From Cephalotrichum gorgonifer (taxonomy: Eukaryota; Ascomycota; Sordariomycetes; Microascales; Microascaceae), in assembly GCA_900312665.1 (NCBI GenBank), contig ONZQ02000002.1, forward strand, positions 1,544,200-1,608,199: a stretch of DNA of 64,000 nucleotides, in the 5' to 3' direction. Under the pieces are notes generated by a model that had not been told where the DNA came from, ran no database searches, and was given only the letters and a program-made list of their open reading frames with translations. Below are positions 61,535 to 64,000 of this stretch, piece after piece. Every line of letters starts with the position of its first letter. Position 1 is the first letter of the stretch. Position numbers and translations under genes: made by a program.

Positions 61535-61564
61535 CGCACACACACACATCTGCGCGCGCGCGCG
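61535..61564. repeat. Alternating CA then GC dinucleotide tract
   Basis: A CA run (about 61537-61547) is followed after ATCT by a GC run (about 61552-61564). Such alternating purine-pyrimidine sequence can adopt Z-DNA; that is a property of the sequence class, not shown here. Confidence 0.7.
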
Positions 61565-64000
61565 GGACATGTCGCACAAGACGGCAGGCTGACCGAGTCC
61601 CATGCCGTGGATTGCTGACCAGCGAATATCAGTCACTGCCCTCCTCGGAGTTTTGTCCTAGGTTTATGTAAAGAGGGGGGAGAAGAAGAAAAGCTTGTGA
61701 CACTCCTGCCTGCAAGGCAGCTACCTATTTAGCTACTTGCTCCTTCACCACGTATTCTTACGGCATGAGAGTGTCAGATTGGGGGCAGAGCCCGGATTCT
61801 TCGGATCCGTATAGATGTAGCTTTAATACCTTAGGATTTGGTTTTGTACTGTTAATTCAGAGTAATTTGTAATTCTACATGTCCACATCAATATACTCAT
61901 AGCTATGGCGGAGGGAGGGGGGTGGTGTGGGCGGGCGGGAGAGTGGTCAGACCCGGTCCTCTGGAATTGGGACGGATCCTCCGTAAGCCCGCGCCCCGAG
62001 CGCGTGTGTGTAATAAATGCCAAACCTCGATAACAAAGTTCCGGGGAATCCGGCACTCGGTCTTCCGCTAACTGCTGCGACGCGCAACTAGTCCTACTCG
62101 TAGTCCTGAGATCGTACGCCCCTTTCTCTCTTCCCCTATCTCCGTGTTTCCCCGGGACAGTCCTTTAATCGTTCAGATCTATGGAGTATCCGCGGTACTG
62201 GTAATAAGATGTGGTATCGAACGACTAGTTTTGAGATTGGAGTAGATGGGCGAATCGCCCTCGTACGCCCTTGAACGCTGTTTTAGTAGTACTTGTATTA
62301 CGCCGGAATCGCGCCCGACCTTCGCGGGAAATACGAGTAAGGCTTCGGTGGTTTCACGTTAAATGATTGTGCCTCCAATGCCTTCTTCATAGCATGGGTT
62401 TCCCGGCCACATGGCGATGCAACTACAAGCCGACTTGTACAAGCATCGCCCCTCCCACCTCGTTTCCAGAGCAGAGCCCTGATCAAACTAAACCCCGCTG
62501 CTCATATGCGTACGGCTAAGTGGGTCCCATCCGCGAGGGCTTGTTTGTGACGCCCAGAGACAGGGTTCCCAATCCCGGCGAGCACCTTTCGATCCTCAAG
62601 CTCCAAGGATGGTTCACCCCCCGCCCTCCCGATCCCCGATCCCTGACCCCTCACACCCGATCCCCAGGCAGTTTGGAGCCGATCCTTGACGATGTGGAGT
62701 TCCGGGGCCATTCCGGCCGATCATTGCGGGAAATCCGTTGTGTAGGGTTGTCCTTTTACGGCTCGGGTTGCGACTTCGGGCAAGAAAGGGGCAGCTAGAT
62801 CACCCACTTTCATTGTGATATCTTACCCCTTACTTCGATCCCTTTGGAAGGTAGTCTAGTCCTAGTCTCCGTTTCCCTCAGTCGACTTGTAATATCGTAT
62901 TCCTTACTTCAGATACTTCTGGCCTAGTATGTAGGTAGGTTTTCAAGACCAAGGCGGAAAATGCTCTTCTCTCCCAAACATCCCGAGGCTCACGAGTGAG
63001 GGCGGAAGCCTATGTCCAAAGTGGCTTGCCAACGTGTGTTCTTTGTCTCAATGGATCCGCGTGGAAGACAGAAGAGAAGCTCATGGAGATTGCAGTGTGG
63101 AGAAAATGTTTTGAAACGCTCTCGCATGGCTTCATGTGGGGGATATCAGTCAGTACTCGTCCAAGTATCCACGCCCGTCCGAGCTAGCTAGCGAACGAAT
63201 CGGGTCTAACCCCATGCCACCAGTGCGAGGTGGGTTACTTTTCTTTTTCTCTCTCCTCCACGGGGAGGCCCTGAAGTAAGCCCCGGAGTCAATGTTTCGG
63301 TTTTCTCGGGGGCGTAGAAAAGCATCGCCGGCTTCTATCAGTACGAGCACGTCGTTTCCCGGGGCATGTCTCTTACTTGTATGGTTACACACGCACGCCT
63401 TTCGGGGTCTCCTTCCGATATGGCGGTGCCTGGTCTCGGTGGGGGAAATGTGGAACCGGTCTGCGGGTGGAGTCGGCCCAGTGCCGTGGCCAGCCAAGTT
63501 AGGTTCCCCAATAATCCAATAATCTGGCTCCCCGCGAATAAGATCGCTGCACATGTAATACTCGCACAAACAGTGAGCCACAGTAGGTACATGTGTGAGT
63601 ACAACACCACGGGAGACGCTATCGTTTACTGGCAATGCCTAGCAATACTCGTAGTGCCGTTTTCTCGGCAGGTGACCCGGCGGGAGGGACTAGAGTCTGC
63701 CCCCGTCCGATGGATCGCGAAATCCATCGATTTGAAATTGGTGCTGTGAGTGTGTGGATACTCGTAGATGTCTTGGGGCCAAGCTGCAGGCCTACGAATA
63801 TTACATGTACCCAAGACGAGCACAACACTCTATTTGTAAAGAGCGTGCGTTTCCGCGCGGCCCAGCACAAGCGCAAGCACGTGAGGGTGCCTTCAGCCCC
63901 ACACGCAAACGCAAACGGGCCACATTTGAGACGGGCATCCACTTACACCCTGCTACTTCTCTGATCCTTTACTGCGCCCAACCCGGTCCCACCTACTCGT

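Larger units (their letters stand above)
59263..64000. other. Gene desert to the end of the window
   Basis: No supportable gene. The first kilobase is the likely promoter of the zinc-ribbon gene and holds a GT-rich run at 59358-59376 and a GGGGAA tandem at 59445-59467. An alternating purine-pyrimidine tract lies at 61535-61564. GTAC-type words recur at 61112-61125 and 62288-62300. Confidence 0.4.

Noticed and set aside
1..64000. CRISPR arrays, operons, phage or bacterial elements
   Set aside because: The window is fungal nuclear DNA; no regularly spaced repeats or bacterial-type genes are present.

Overview
This window is nuclear DNA of a filamentous ascomycete (Pezizomycotina, most likely Sordariomycetes). 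The evidence is short GT-AG introns of about 54-107 bases with CTAAC-type branch points, a GC-rich third codon position, and fungal gene families: a Clr5-domain regulator, a Ure2-like glutathione transferase, fungal-type INO80, BBP and PRI2. There are no operons, phage or CRISPR arrays, and I see no intact transposon. I rebuilt the intron-containing genes by checking splice-site phase by hand; all joins are predictions.

Layout. 1-9 kb is gene-poor and holds two related cysteine-rich proteins on the minus strand (2056-2793, 4747-5139). 9-23 kb is a conserved housekeeping block: AP-2 mu (minus), the ABCF ATPase ARB1 (plus) and the INO80 ATPase (plus). 24-31 kb is a compact minus-strand run: branchpoint-bridging protein, a C2H2 zinc-finger protein with a likely one-base frameshift, a small membrane protein that may be the N-terminus of that zinc-finger protein, and a seven-exon glutathione transferase. 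31.7-40.8 kb is bracketed by two identical initiator tRNA-Met genes in opposite orientation, with a 1,103-residue Clr5-domain regulator between them. 42-51 kb holds a Ser/Thr kinase and a 909-residue zinc-finger protein, both minus. PRI2 (DNA primase large subunit, plus, 52.3-54.0 kb) is divergent from the latter. 54-64 kb is nearly empty apart from an 84-residue zinc-ribbon-like protein.

Functions fall into core processes: endocytosis (AP-2), ribosome biogenesis (ARB1), chromatin remodelling (INO80), splicing (BBP), DNA replication (PRI2) and translation initiation (tRNA-iMet). Less conserved regulators lie between them. No single pathway links the genes. The items most worth a second look are the cysteine-rich pair, the possible membrane-tethered zinc-finger protein, the terminal micro-exon of AP-2 mu, the GC-AG intron of PRI2, the internal Clr5 domain behind a very long disordered region, and the intergenic enrichment of GTAC-containing palindromic words.
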